DNA from: Porphyra umbilicalis
Taxonomy: Eukaryota > Rhodophyta > Bangiophyceae > Bangiales > Bangiaceae
Direction of reading: 5' to 3'
Length of the DNA stretch: 64,000 bases
NCBI GenBank assembly: GCA_002049455.2
Contig: KV918815.1
Span: forward strand, 186,001-250,000
The notes below the pieces were generated by a model that was not told where the DNA came from, searched no databases, and saw nothing but the letters and a program-made list of their open reading frames with translations. The position numbers were made by a program, and so were the translations under genes. This document shows positions 54,290-64,000 of this stretch, one piece after another. Positions within the stretch are counted from its first letter, which is position 1, and each line of letters opens with the position of its first letter.

Positions 54290-55657
54290 TATGGTTGTGC
54301 AACACGACCCTTTTCGAAGGGCGTGCGGTCGTGACACATTCAAACACGCCCAAAACAGGCCCTTAAACACCAAACACGCCCAACACGCCCTAAAGTAACA
54401 CCCATAAAGTCTCCAAGTAGCACCTACCAATGCTCTGCGTAAACCGCTCCATACGATACACAATCTTGGCGCTGGCCAGATTCCACGTCGTGTCAAACAC
54501 ATCCTTCAGCAGCACGTTGGTCGGACGAGGACCGCGGCCGCTACCTGCCGCGCTCGACGCCCCACCCACCGCAGCAGCGACACCCTCCGTGCCGACGCTC
54601 CGCGCCACGTAAGCCTCGCAAATGCTCACAAAATCAGACTCTCAGAGGCGAGGCGGCTGGCTGGCGCCGTTGACTTTCGACGCTTCGTCGTTCGCTGTCG
54701 CCTCTTGTTGAACGGGGCGACACAAGTGGCCCCCCTTGCGCGGCGGCACGAGGGTTTGCCACCACGTGTCGCCCCGGCGGACGAAGCAACCGGGGGATGG
54801 AAATCCGGGGACTTACCGTCTGTCTCGCTCGGTGGCCATGCCTCCACATAGCCACGACGGACCGACTGTCTCGCTGTCATGGATAGGACGAACGTTTGGT
54901 GGAGAATGGGGGGACCGCACCGCTGGGGATGGGCGAGGCGTGACAGAGCACGCGCGTACGTGCGCTGAGGGGAGATTGCTTGTAGGACCCTCTATGGGAC
55001 GAGGGGGGTGACTCTGGTACCACGGGAACTGCCCAGCCGACTACATAGATGAGGGTGGCGGGGGCAACCGTCGCACCAAGAACAGGACAGGTTTTCTAAG
55101 ACGCCCTCGCGTTGCCGACGAGGGGACCGGGTCCGCGGCGAGGTCACCTGGTGGGAACTTTGCAACACCTCTCCCCGCTCGCGGCATGCCTGGGACACCT
55201 CGTCCAACTCTTTTTGTATGCTTCTGGCGTCGTATCCCAGGCCTGCGACCGCATCGGCGTCAGCGTCGTTCTCGTTGTCGGGATCGGGAGGGGGGCTCCA
55301 CTCGTCCTCGTAGTCATCATCGGGGTCCACCATTCTGCCGGCATCTTGACCAAAATCGCCAATGCGGGACCCCGGTGACACCGCCTGGCGCGGCGCCGCC
55401 TCTTTAGCCAGCGCCGCTCGCATTTGCAGCACCATCTTGGTCATGTCGGTCAATCGGTGGGGGTCGAGTCGGTTGCAATCCTTACACGACCACCTCACTA
55501 CAATTAGCCTAATAGGTGCCCATGAATCTGTAATTAAACACGCCTAAAACACGCCCCATGTTTGGACAGGCGTGCTGGCGTGATACGCCCTAAGCACGCG
55601 ATAAAACACGCCCTGGGCGTGTTCGGGAACACGCCTTGGGCGTGTTGCACAACCTTA
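54290..55657. mobile_element. hAT-type element, 1,368 bp, with 8-bp target duplication
   Basis: The left end TATGGTTGTGCAACACG and the right end (inverted) TAAGGTTGTGCAACACG match at 16 of 17 bases. They are flanked by identical ATCCTCAG at 54,282-54,289 and 55,658-55,665. An 8-bp duplication is the hAT signature. Multiple subterminal copies of 'acacgccc' at both ends look like transposase-binding sites. It has no recognisable hAT transposase; the interior carries two spliceable exons on the minus strand. Confidence 0.92.
54428..55497 (-). pseudogene. Two internal exons carried inside the hAT element
   Basis: Exon A 55,148-55,497: acceptor AATTGTAG|, donor CACCAG|GTGACC. Exon B 54,428-54,638: acceptor CTGAGAG|, donor AGCATTG|GTAGGT. 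They join in phase 0 across a 509-nt intron. The product fragment (about 187 residues) has 'RWSCKDCNRLDPHRLTDM', an acidic stretch ('DPDDDYEDEWSPPPDPDNEN'), a helix ('SIQKELDEVSQACRERGE') and 'TNVLLKDVFDTTWNLASAKI'. Exon A starts and exon B ends within codons, and no start or stop exon lies within the element, as expected for captured internal gene fragments. Family not recognised; it may instead be the element's own degenerate gene. Confidence 0.6.
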
Positions 55658-55665
55658 ATCCTCAG

Positions 55666-58059
55666 ACAATTATGACATGGCCCAGCGGATAGTTCTTTGC
55701 GACGGTCCTCCGAACTAACCGCAACCAGTCGGAAAACGGTCCGTCGGACCGTTTGACGGACAGCCCCTGGGACGGTCCTTTCAACTTGTCTGCTGGACAT
55801 GCAGGGCATGACTTTTGGGAGTGCGGTCTTGAACCCATTCAGGTGGGCTCCTCGGAAGAAGATCAGCTCGACAGCTCAGGCGCACGTCCTGCGGATAGGT
55901 GTACCAAACGTGCCTGGCATCAGACGGGTCCGAGAGGTCCCTCACTTCAGCTGTAAGTAACATCTTGGAGTGCTCAGTCCGTTGGCTGCTCCCTGTACCT
56001 CCTTCCGCCGCATGAGTCGAGCCCGTCCGCCGTCCAGTTACTGGCACTGTCAAAGAGAGGAAGTCTATTGATCGGAGCTAAGGGCATGAATGGGTCAAAG
56101 AGACGGAAGCGTGGACCTCGTGCGTCCGCTTACTTTTCTTTTGAGAGTGATGAGACTGTGCCTGTGCCTCGTCGCTCTGTGGGACAAGCGTCTGCTCATG
56201 TGAGCGCCTCAGGAGCCTCATGCACTTCGTTGCCTAACGCTCGTGGCGGCGCTGAGATGAATGGTTCGAGATCTGGGAGTGACGGTGAGGCGGAACATAG
56301 TGCCCCTCACACATCCAGGCTCGTTCACGTCGACTCAGGCGGGCAACACAGACCTTCAACTCCACGTCGTCGTCAGAGGACGCCCACATGGGTCCGAGCA
56401 TGTGGCGTGCGGCAAGCAGTAGTAACCAACGGTCTCGTCAGTACCTCATCCGAGGGGCGAAGCGAGATCTGCATGGAAGACCTTTGCGAACGTGGCCCTC
56501 GTCCAGACCGTGATTGTCGCACGGTTGTCGTAGGGTTGTAATGTGCCCTCACGGAGACGTGCCGCCACGGTGATCGAGCGCTCCGTTGAATCCAAAGATC
56601 GTCGAGGCGCGCAGCGCAGGCGCATGACTTCGCCGCATGCTCGCACAATTGAACATGTGAAGAGCTTCGGAGCGATTTTCTTTGGGGGCTACATCCATCA
56701 CTGATAGGTGCAGCATGCCTGAACACGGCAATGTCAGGGTTCCAGGGGTGTCACGTCTCGAATGGGCGCAGTTGAAAGTCATTATTGTATTTCTATGGCA
56801 CACAATTTTACCGGATCATTTGCCAATGGTAGTTGATTTCGACAGCTGTTCGGAGGGGAGCAGCTCGATCTGTGCGATGAATCGAAGTTGCGATCTCGGA
56901 TCATGGAAGCGCCGCCGCCGCAAATTGGACAATTCAGATTGCTGGGCAGGCTACCCGACCAGGTACCCGATTGGGGTTAAGATCGAACGAGCAACTCGCT
57001 GCGGCCAAGCCGTACGGGAACACCACTCATTCTGGTCTATGCGCACGTCTAGGGCCCGTCTTGCTCGCGCTCAAGTTGTTCAAGTCGTGTAGTGCACTTA
57101 AACGTAGTGCTCACGATTGCTCGACACAGGCCGCTCAAGCTCGCCCCTTTCACACAGTCAAGAGCCACACGTCATCGCCAAGCCACCCCGCGCACATCAT
57201 ATGTAAGATACCCATAGCGCTCCCATTCAGCCGCAATATCGAAACATGCCTCTAAGCCCTTCAAACATCGTCCACTGCTCGAAACGAGCTGGGATGGCTT
57301 GGTACGCCGGCGAGACAAAACATGCATGCGCCTGTATCGCTCCGCTCAGGTCACTTCATGGTATAAGCCGATGTTCGTCTTTCACAAATGACAAGAGGGG
57401 CGCCCGTGGTTGGCTATCTTAGACCCATTTTGTGCTAGGAAGGATAGTGTTTCATCGAGAGGTGCCATGCGCGTTGTACGGGCTCTACGGCGGAATGCTT
57501 CACGGCTGACTGATGTCCCGCCAACAGCTGTGAAATCGTACTTACCTGCCACCGAGTTGAGCAAGTTATGTATTTTCCTCTCTTCCTCTGCCTTACTGTC
57601 AATTCCTGGATACCACCTTGTGCCGAGAACCTGTGGAAGCATTGGTGCTGCACTACGTTGCGGTGCTTTTGAGATTTGATGGTTGACAGATCCTTCGTTC
57701 GGACGAAGGTCTGGGTCCTGGTAGCTTCGTGAACCCACCTACTGCCTTCCACACTGGGTGACTCAGTGACGTCATGGGCTAGGTGGTCAGTTCGCATCGT
57801 CCTCGCAGTGGGATGGCTGCCACAACGACGGGGACATTCGTCCCGCTCGGCGCGTTCCTTGCGCCGCAGCTTGTACGTCCTTTAAAACGTCTATGGGTGC
57901 GCCCTTTGAGTGTGCAGGTATGCGTGTGTGACCGTTTTCGCTGCCCGTCTGTGCCGTCGCGTCCATTGCCTGGTTCTGCTAGTCTCTCCATGCTCCTTTA
58001 TCACGCGGTGCTAATAGTGCCAGTCGCCGAGTTTTCTCTTTCTGTGTAGCTGGCTGGCC
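55666..58059. other. Low gene density
   Basis: Aside from the ORF at 56,086, short coding-like stretches occur at 55,781-56,053 on the minus strand ('VRDLSDPSDARHVWYTYPQD') and 56,682-57,092 on the plus strand ('LKVIIVFLWHTILPDHLPMV'). None has a recognised domain, and the rest appears non-coding. Confidence 0.35.
56086..56541 (+). CDS. Small basic Ser-rich hypothetical protein
   Basis: A 151-residue frame from ATG 56,086, beginning 'MNGSKRRKRGPRASAYFSFE', with a strong nuclear-localisation-like cluster, then Ser/Arg-rich sequence. No domain recognised; it could be a first exon. Confidence 0.35.
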   Translation: MNGSKRRKRGPRASAYFSFESDETVPVPRRSVGQASAHVSASGASCTSLPNARGGAEMNGSRSGSDGEAEHSAPHTSRLVHVDSGGQHRPSTPRRRQRTPTWVRACGVRQAVVTNGLVSTSSEGRSEICMEDLCERGPRPDRDCRTVVVGL

Positions 58060-59619
58060 ATGGATCCTTCCCCAGGGGTACTCGATGGCGTCCGATGGGC
58101 ACTCGATGCGTCACAGCAGCGGGCATTGTCGCTTTTTGAGACGGGCGCCAACGTTGCCCTCTTGGGGCGGGCCGGTTGCGGCAAGAGCGTGTTGATGCGA
58201 CGCATGGTCTCCATGGCCATTGAGAAACATGGCCGAGAGGCGGTCGCCGTCACGGCGTTGTCGGGGTCCGCGGCCCAGATTTTGAGCGGCCAGACGCTCC
58301 ACTCCCTCTTCGGGATGGACACCCGACCTCTGTCCCGCGAGGCCTGGCTGCGCGAGACGCTGAGGTGCCCGGAGGTGTGCGGACGACTGAGCCGCCTCCG
58401 GGTGCTGTTCATTGACGAGATATGCACGGTACCATCGTCCCTGTTCTCTCGGCTCGGCTACGTCATGCGGCGGGTAGCCCCACCGCACATGCAGCACCTA
58501 CCATTCTCTGGTTGCCATCTCGTATGTACGCTTGATTTCCACTTACCTGCTTTTCGTTTGCGTCTGTCGTCTTCCAGTGGGCACCTGGGTTCTCGTTGGC
58601 CGCCAAGGCACGGTCCACTTACTGAAGCCCTTTTCATGACCGATATTATCTGACGAACGCTCTTGTATCACCCTCCCTACGTGCTTCTGTTCGTGTGCAG
58701 GCGCCGGTGACCCTCTCCAGGTCGCGCCTGTGAACGTCACAGAGAGCTCCGTCGACCGCATGGTCTTCCAGTGCGCCACGTGGCGGGACTGCTTCGAGCG
58801 CGCGGCGGGAAAGGTCATCTGCCTCACAGGTAGCCACCGGCAGCGGGACGCGGAACTTCAGCGCGTGTTGGACCGGCTGCGCTGGGGGCGCGTGAACGCG
58901 GCTGTTATGCGAAAGATCAACGTAACCCGGACGGCCAGCATCGCTGGGTCCGTCACGCAGCTGCGCATCAAGACACATCCACGCAGCTCATCAACGAGGA
59001 GCGGCTGGTCCAGATCGAGTCTCCCTCTGTCGTCTTCACGGCGACGGACGAGATCTTGACCAACGACGAGAGCTTGGTCGAGACGGCCGTCACCTCGTTG
59101 CGGTCGTCCGTGGATCTGACGGTCGTCCTGAAGCTAAACGCGATTTTCATCCTGACGCGGAAGCTGGGCGATAATTCTCCGGGCTCACGCGGCGTGGTGA
59201 AGCGGTTCATTAGTGCCGGGGACCAGAGGGCGAGCACGGTGACTGAAGTGGAGTGTGATTTCGATGGGAAGCTTGTGGTGGTTGGCCGCTCGCGTTTCTC
59301 TGCGTACAACTCGTCAGGGACAGAGCTGGCGTTTTGCGAGAAACTCCCTCTTTTGCTTGGATGGGCCATAACCGTGCACCGCGCCCAGGGCTTTACGCTG
59401 AACGCGGTGCAGATTGACTTTCGACTTGATACGTGGACCACGGCGGGCCTTGCGTACACGGCTCTGCCGCGCGTGCGGTCATTTTCGGCTCTGTGTGTGA
59501 AGGGTTCACGTAGGAACCTCATCCAGTTCAGTCGTTGCTCTGCCACCTACTATGAGAAGCAGCTTTCCGAGGAAAACATCGACCCCGAGCAAGATGGGCG
59601 ACCGCCCATTGAGCCGTAG
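58060..59619 (+). pseudogene. Second Pif1-like helicase, intron and two one-base breaks
   Basis: Exon 1 (58,060-58,521) carries Walker A 'GRAGCGKSVLM' (Lys42) and Walker B 'VLFIDEICTVPSS' (Asp119-Glu120). A probable intron is 58,522-58,700 (GTATGT...GTGCAG). Exon 2 resumes with motif III 'GDPLQVAPV', but the frame is one base short across the junction. A second one-base loss lies at about 58,972 ('QLRIK' then 'DTSTQLINEERLVQIESPS'). The late motifs are 'GWAITVHRAQGFTLN' and 'YTALPRVRSFSAL', with Pro replacing the usual Ser of motif VI. It lacks the long N-terminal region of the helicase at 3.2 kb and is clearly divergent from it. Either a decayed gene or one with sequence errors. Confidence 0.82.
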
Positions 59620-60119
59620 GGATGCTGTTCTCTCTTCTCTTTGGCTCGTATAACTGTTTTGTCCAAAGGCCCCTTTTATCGGACGCAAAAGAAGAAGCGT
59701 GCTCCCTTTTTGAGGTGCTACGCGGCAGACACAAAACGAGCATTCCACAGGACGACCAGTCGCCGATACTCGCCATTGGTGCCTTCTTGCAGGCGACGCA
59801 TCGTCTTCGGGTAGAACACATTCTTGGCATTGACATAAGTCTGCAGCAGGTACTCGTACGCATCCGTCATCTACAGCAGCTCCATGGCTTGGTAGTTCTC
59901 GTCCAGGCACGACTCCACGACCTCGACGCCGTACACAGTCACGGCTGGCATATGCCGGGTGACCATCTCTCCCAGATTCCCTAGAGCAAGAGAAGGTCGC
60001 TCCAGTTGATGCAATGTGGCCTGCCCAAGTATAACGGCGCCGGCACCTGGGGGGCGGTCCCACAAGCACACGCGTGGGCTGGGAAATCAAGCAACACCAG
60101 GCACATAAGGAGGCAGACG
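59620..60119. other. Convergent intergenic space
   Basis: The helicase and the minus-strand locus end towards each other here; no additional gene is supported. Confidence 0.4.
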
Positions 60120-61991
60120 TCATTGGAAAGTCAAAAGAGGTTCAATCCAGTAGATGTCAAGTAAACGGAGAACCGAACAGACCAACAAGACGAAGAGCAC
60201 GTACCCAGTCATCCTCGCTTGCCAAACCAAGGTGTGTAGCGAGACGACGTTGAGCATGGTTTCTGCGAGTGCGCCATCACCCCACGCCCAGCACGGCACC
60301 TTATCTGCGTCGGCACCGAGCGACCGCACCTTGACAGCGACAAAGCGAGACGGGAGCGAGTTGACAGGTACCAGAGTGCAGTTAACGTCAATGACGGCAT
60401 GAGCAGCAACGCGGCCGTCATGTAGTAGCTCCTGAAATGGAGAGCACGGATGTATGGCCGCCGTGCTGGCGGCGCAGTCCCGGGTGCGGCAGTCAAACGA
60501 AGCCTCCGTCACGGGCTCCGGCCGCCCGACAAGATGTGGATAGCCGAGGTTGGCGTACGTGCCATGAACTGGCCCTGTAGGATCCGCGCCCCGCGCATCG
60601 CTGTCCCCAACGGCACGGCGACGAGGGCGTCCCAAAGCGGCTCCCACATCAGCGTCTCCTTCCCGCCGCCGAGCCTGAGCATCCCCAATCCGGGAAGCGT
60701 CCGAATCCAACGCCGCTGGCAACCCGCCGCTCCCACCCGCGCGGGGACCAGCACGATCAGGTGGCCGCGAGCGAGGATCCTCGAGAGCGAGAGCCATTCC
60801 AGAACGCCCAATGCTACCCCTCCGCGCAGCCTCGCCGCTGCGCTCGCCCCCGCCTTTGGCCAGTGTCGGCGGCGGGCCCCCACGTCCGACACCGCCCCCA
60901 ATGCTTGCCCCGCTGCCGCCAGCGCCGCCGCCTTGCGTCCGTGGCGGCAGCCGGCCCCCACGCCCGGCACCGCCCACAACGACCGCCCCGCCGCCACGTG
61001 CTCCGCTTTCTTGCGTCAGTGACGGCAGAGGACCCCCACGTCCGTCATTGCCGCCAACGACCGCCCCGCCGCCGCGCGCCCCGCCGCTTTGCGTCAGTGG
61101 CGGCGGCCGGCCCTCACGAACGGCACTGCCGCCAACGACTGCGCCGCCGCCGCGTGCGCCGCCGCCTTGCGTCAATGGCGGCGGCGAGCCCCCACGCCCG
61201 GCACCGCCCCCAACGACCGCCCCGCTGCCGCGTGCGCCGCCGCCATGCGCCAGTGGACGTGGTGGGCCCCCGCTCCTGGCGCTGCCAAAATCGACCGCTC
61301 CGCGACCGCCCTCGCCGTCGCCTTGAGGTCGTACCACGGGATCGCCACCACGCCCGCCACCGCCTTGGGCCGGTCGTGGCGGGCTATCCGCAAGATCCTG
61401 CCCGCCCTCAGCGCCGGTCCCAATCCGAGCAACAGCGGCTACCGGAGCACCACCAGCACGAGAACGGTTCTCATCAACGCGGCTAGCATCTTCCCCGCCA
61501 GCCCCGACAGCCCTACCCCCAACTCGGTTGGAGCCGGAGCCGGACGCGCCCCCGCCGCCTCCTCCTTCGCGACCCCCGCCCTCGCAGCCACCGCCGTCAC
61601 CGGCACCGCCTTAGCCGCAACCGCCAGCAGCATTACCGGCTTCATTCTTGCCCTGTGATGAGTCCGTCTTCTTGGGGGCGGAAACGCGGTTGCCGCTGTT
61701 GCACTGCTCGAGGATCCAATTTTAGAATGCGTCGTTGATGTGCAGCATGTAAATGATGAGCGCGAGGGCCGAGGCGATGCACATCTGCGACCGGTTCGCC
61801 ATCTTGATCGTGACGAGAGTAAAGGGCTTGGTGGGGCGGGTAGCCAATGATGGGACCTTCACGGTCACGCCCAGGGTGACCACGGGGGCGAGCTGCTCGT
61901 ATACAACTTGCCTGATGGACAGACTCTGCTTGCAGTAGTACGCCATAAGGTCGAAGAACCTCTCCAAGTCGGCCAGCTTGACCCGCCTACG
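60120..61991 (-). pseudogene. Continuation of the 62-kb gene, interrupted only by TAA codons
   Basis: In the same minus frame as exon 2 of the next feature, coding-type sequence continues after TAA at 61,992-61,994: 'RRRVKLADLERFFDLMAYY', a hydrophobic helix 'MCIASALALIIYMLHINDAF', TAA (61,722-61,724), 'NWILEQCNSGNRVSAPKKTD', TAA (61,611-61,613). Then comes a Gly-rich part with five to six 26-residue repeats ('GGARGGGAVVGG', 'PPPLTQ'). The C-terminal globular region ('VIDVNCTLVPVNSLPSRFVA') ends in a membrane helix ('YVLFVLLVCSVLRLLDIYWI') and TGA at 60,120. Possible explanations are nonsense mutation, readthrough, unseen introns, or separate genes. No family recognised. Confidence 0.5.
60840..61275 (-). 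repeat. 78-bp coding tandem repeat, 5-6 copies
   Basis: Imperfect units with landmarks 'gcgtcagtggcggc', 'ccccacg' and 'caacgaccgccccgccgccg'. On the minus strand each encodes 26 residues of 'GGARGGGAVVGG..GRGG.PPPLTQ' type. The frame is kept through all copies. Confidence 0.85.
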
Positions 61992-62933
61992 TTAGCCGCC
62001 GCACAGCTTCCGCCCGATATCACGCAAGAGTGTTGCCTCCACCGTGTGCTCGATCTTCTGTGAGGCGGCCATCGCCGACAGGTGCTCCCGATGAGATGCG
62101 ACCGCGTTTGCTCGCGCGTCCCTCTGGGCTCGCGACAACGGGCTCTCGCCATCGTCTTCGGCTGGGAGTCCCGATCCTACCAGCGCCGGCACACGGATGC
62201 CATGAGGCAGAGGAGGAAGAACCGGTGCCGAAAGGGTGGGAGGCGGGGAAGAGCCGCCCGCAGCGTTGCCGGGGGATGGGCCGGCGTCAGGAGTGGGTGG
62301 TGAGCCGCCACCGGGGGTGGAAAGAAAAGGTCCAGCGGCAGCAGCGGGTAGTAAGTCGTCGGAGGCACCGGACGGTGAGCCGTCGGCGGCAGCCGGTGGT
62401 GAGCCGTTGGCGGCAGCGGGTAGTGAGCCGCCAGCGGGGGGAAGGGGGGAAGGACCGACAGTGGCAGCGAGGGGTGCGCCGGCGGGGGGGGCACATGATC
62501 AGCGGGTAGTATGGGGGGGGGAAGATACGGTCGCGGCGGGGGGGCGTGAGCTAAGGACAGAAGACATGCTACGAGGCAAGGCAGCCTGGAGAGAAGCCAT
62601 AGACGAGAGGTCGCCCCCGCCACTGACGCTCCCCGCAGAGGTGTTCCTACCTGAAAACTCCTCATCAATTGAGGAGCCATGCCCCGGCGCGCGGCCAGCT
62701 CGCGCCGAACTAGCAAAGCCATCAAAGAGCATCTTCATCCCGCGCGCGCCCGCCGCGCCTGCCACCGAGCTGTGTTGTGTGATTCCGGTGGCATAGAGCA
62801 GTGCGTACTTGCCATCTCCTCGACGCGCGCAACAGACGAAGCTGTAACGCTCGGCACTCATCTCGTCCAGTTGCTTGAGCGAGTACCTTTCGGCCTTTGC
62901 AATAGCCACCAGGTCATCCGAGAAAAATGCCAT
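61992..62933 (-). CDS. Spliced gene, unknown function
   Basis: Predicted join on the minus strand: exon 1 62,933-62,651 and exon 2 62,161-61,992, 150 residues. Donor TTTTCAG|GTAGGA and acceptor GACTCCCAG|CC give matching phases (1, then 2). The intron of 489 nt is GC-rich with tandem Gly/Pro-coding words and must be removed because the frame stops inside it. Protein: 'MAFFSDDLVAIAKAERYSLK', 'RYSFVCCARRGDGKYALLYA', then across the junction 'SSIDEEFSAEDDGESPL', then helical 'KIEHTVEATLLRDIGRKLC'. Unknown family. The frame continues beyond the TAA stop into the next feature. Confidence 0.6.
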
Positions 62934-64000
62934 GGGGTGCCGGGGAGGGGGGGCAGGGGGTGTGCGGGTGGACTCGCGGCGTGAGGACGAAGGGAGCTCG
63001 TGCGGGGGGTGAGCGGGTAGAGCCGCGTGACATGAGGGTGAAGGGGGCTCGTGCCGGGGGTCGGCGCTACGCGTGAAGACGTGCAGGGCGGCGACACGCG
63101 GCTGTGCTGGTCAAGCAACGCGCAGGGTGGGAGGGGCGCCAAAGAAAGCAGGCGATAAAGCAGGCTCGCCCCAAGTCAAAGTCGCCTTGAGGAACTCTGG
63201 CGAGGGGGGGGCGGGGGGTTGGTGCCACGAGCAAGCTTGGCAAAGTCACGCAACACGGATAATGCCAGGGTTGGGATGGGGGGTTTGTTGCAACGGCTCT
63301 CGGACAAACCCCCCTAGCGCCTCATCTGATTGGTTGCAATATATTCTTGCAGCCTCCAATCAATTCAAGAAGGTGAGAGCCAGATCATCTTCTGCCGTGT
63401 CTCCCCAAGCCTCCTTGAGAATCCTCTGATTAGCGCCGACGACAATGTAGCCCGCCCATGTGGGTGCTCCGCCTGTTTCGCAGCACCGCTTAGTTTGAAC
63501 GCTCAGCTGTTTGAATTGGACCACCATTTGAACTGCGGGATGACGTCATCATGGGCTGCTCCGCGCGCTGCTGCATCACTGTGACGTTGCCCTCTTCGGC
63601 GCTTCACCTCTCCACTACCGGCACAGGCGCCCGCTCACGATTCCCCAGAGCTTTGCTCTCTCCGTCCCGGCATCGTGTGGCGCTACCGACGGCCGCCGCG
63701 CCCACCGCCGGCGCCGCACCCGCCGCCGCCACCCGGTGCGCCAAGGACGTGTGTTGCCGTCGGTCGTCGCCGCCGCCGCCGCCGCCCCCTCCTCCATCGC
63801 CACCGCAGACGCGGCGGCAGCGGCGGGGGTGCTCCCCCCCCCCGCCCGGCCCGCCGTTGCCGCCGCCTTCCCCGCGGCCGCCGGCCGTCCACTGCGGGCG
63901 CACGCGGCGGCTGAAAGGCGTACACTCCACCGCCCCCGCCGCCGGCTGCGGCGGTGCGGCACGGCTTGCCCGGGCGGCGGGCTCGTCGCTCTCTACGCGC
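62934..64000. other. Promoter side of the spliced gene, then GC-rich edge
   Basis: 62,940-63,600 is non-coding as far as I can see, with an AT-richer part at 63,310-63,590. From about 63,650 the sequence becomes host-like, very GC-rich and Ala/Arg-coding in several frames. It may hold the start of a gene leaving the right edge, but strand and frame cannot be decided. Confidence 0.35.

Noticed and set aside
60811-61658. Plus-strand Pro-rich frames across the 78-bp repeats
   Set aside because: They are the complement of the minus-strand repeat, which continues into clear globular sequence with a membrane helix; the plus frames do not.
62236-62796. Plus-strand 186-codon frame
   Set aside because: It lies mostly in the intron of the minus-strand spliced gene and is Gly/Ala/Pro-rich.
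1-64000. Genome-wide reassignment of TAA/TAG to glutamine
   Set aside because: The well-supported genes at 3.2, 16.9, 22.2, 29.3 and 35.0 kb end in TAA or TAG followed by non-coding sequence; only the 60-62 kb locus raises the question.

Overview
The window looks like nuclear DNA of a GC-rich, intron-poor eukaryotic alga. The Ala/Gly/Pro-rich low-complexity insertions and long G or C runs would suit a bangiophyte red alga such as Porphyra or Pyropia, but that is inference; no rRNA, organelle gene or other taxonomic marker is present. Two recognisable host genes lie back to back on the minus strand: a family-61 glycosyltransferase (46.1-47.9 kb) and an OGG1-type 8-oxoguanine DNA glycosylase (49.2-51.0 kb). 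A further partial minus-strand host gene runs off the left edge (1-2.4 kb).

Most of the rest is mobile or element-like. From 3 to 38.6 kb there is a run of large element-type genes: a Pif1-family helicase (3.16-5.15 kb); a Ulp1-type SUMO protease fused to ankyrin repeats (9.17-12.31 kb, two reading-frame breaks); an unknown minus-strand protein facing a spliced tyrosine recombinase (12.64-16.53 kb) across an AT-rich shared promoter region; a small partner ORF (16.88-17.35 kb); a second divergent pair (19.4-24.2 kb, the plus gene with a SAP-like motif); and a third (29.3-38.6 kb) that ends in a protein of about 1,200 residues. The repeated pattern 'unknown minus-strand gene facing a plus-strand element gene' suggests several related large elements or one composite. 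No reverse transcriptase was seen, so the recombinase is better described as Crypton-like than DIRS-like.

From 38.8 to 46 kb there are minisatellites, a 1.4 kb foldback element with arms of about 490 bp, and diverged direct repeats. From 51 to 55.7 kb there is a pile-up of small inverted-repeat transposons: one with TTA target duplications, a near-perfect palindrome of two 129-bp MITEs inserted at TA, a TA-flanked element, and a 1,368-bp hAT-type element with a perfect 8-bp duplication (ATCCTCAG) that carries two spliceable internal exons.

From 58 to 63 kb there is a second, broken, intron-containing Pif1-like helicase. Converging on it is a spliced minus-strand gene whose frame continues for about 2 kb, interrupted only by three TAA codons.

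Annotation caveat: nearly every broken gene here, host or mobile, needs just one extra base to restore frame, usually at a C or G run. That pattern points to homopolymer contraction in the assembly at least as strongly as to gene decay, so several 'broken' genes may be intact in the organism.
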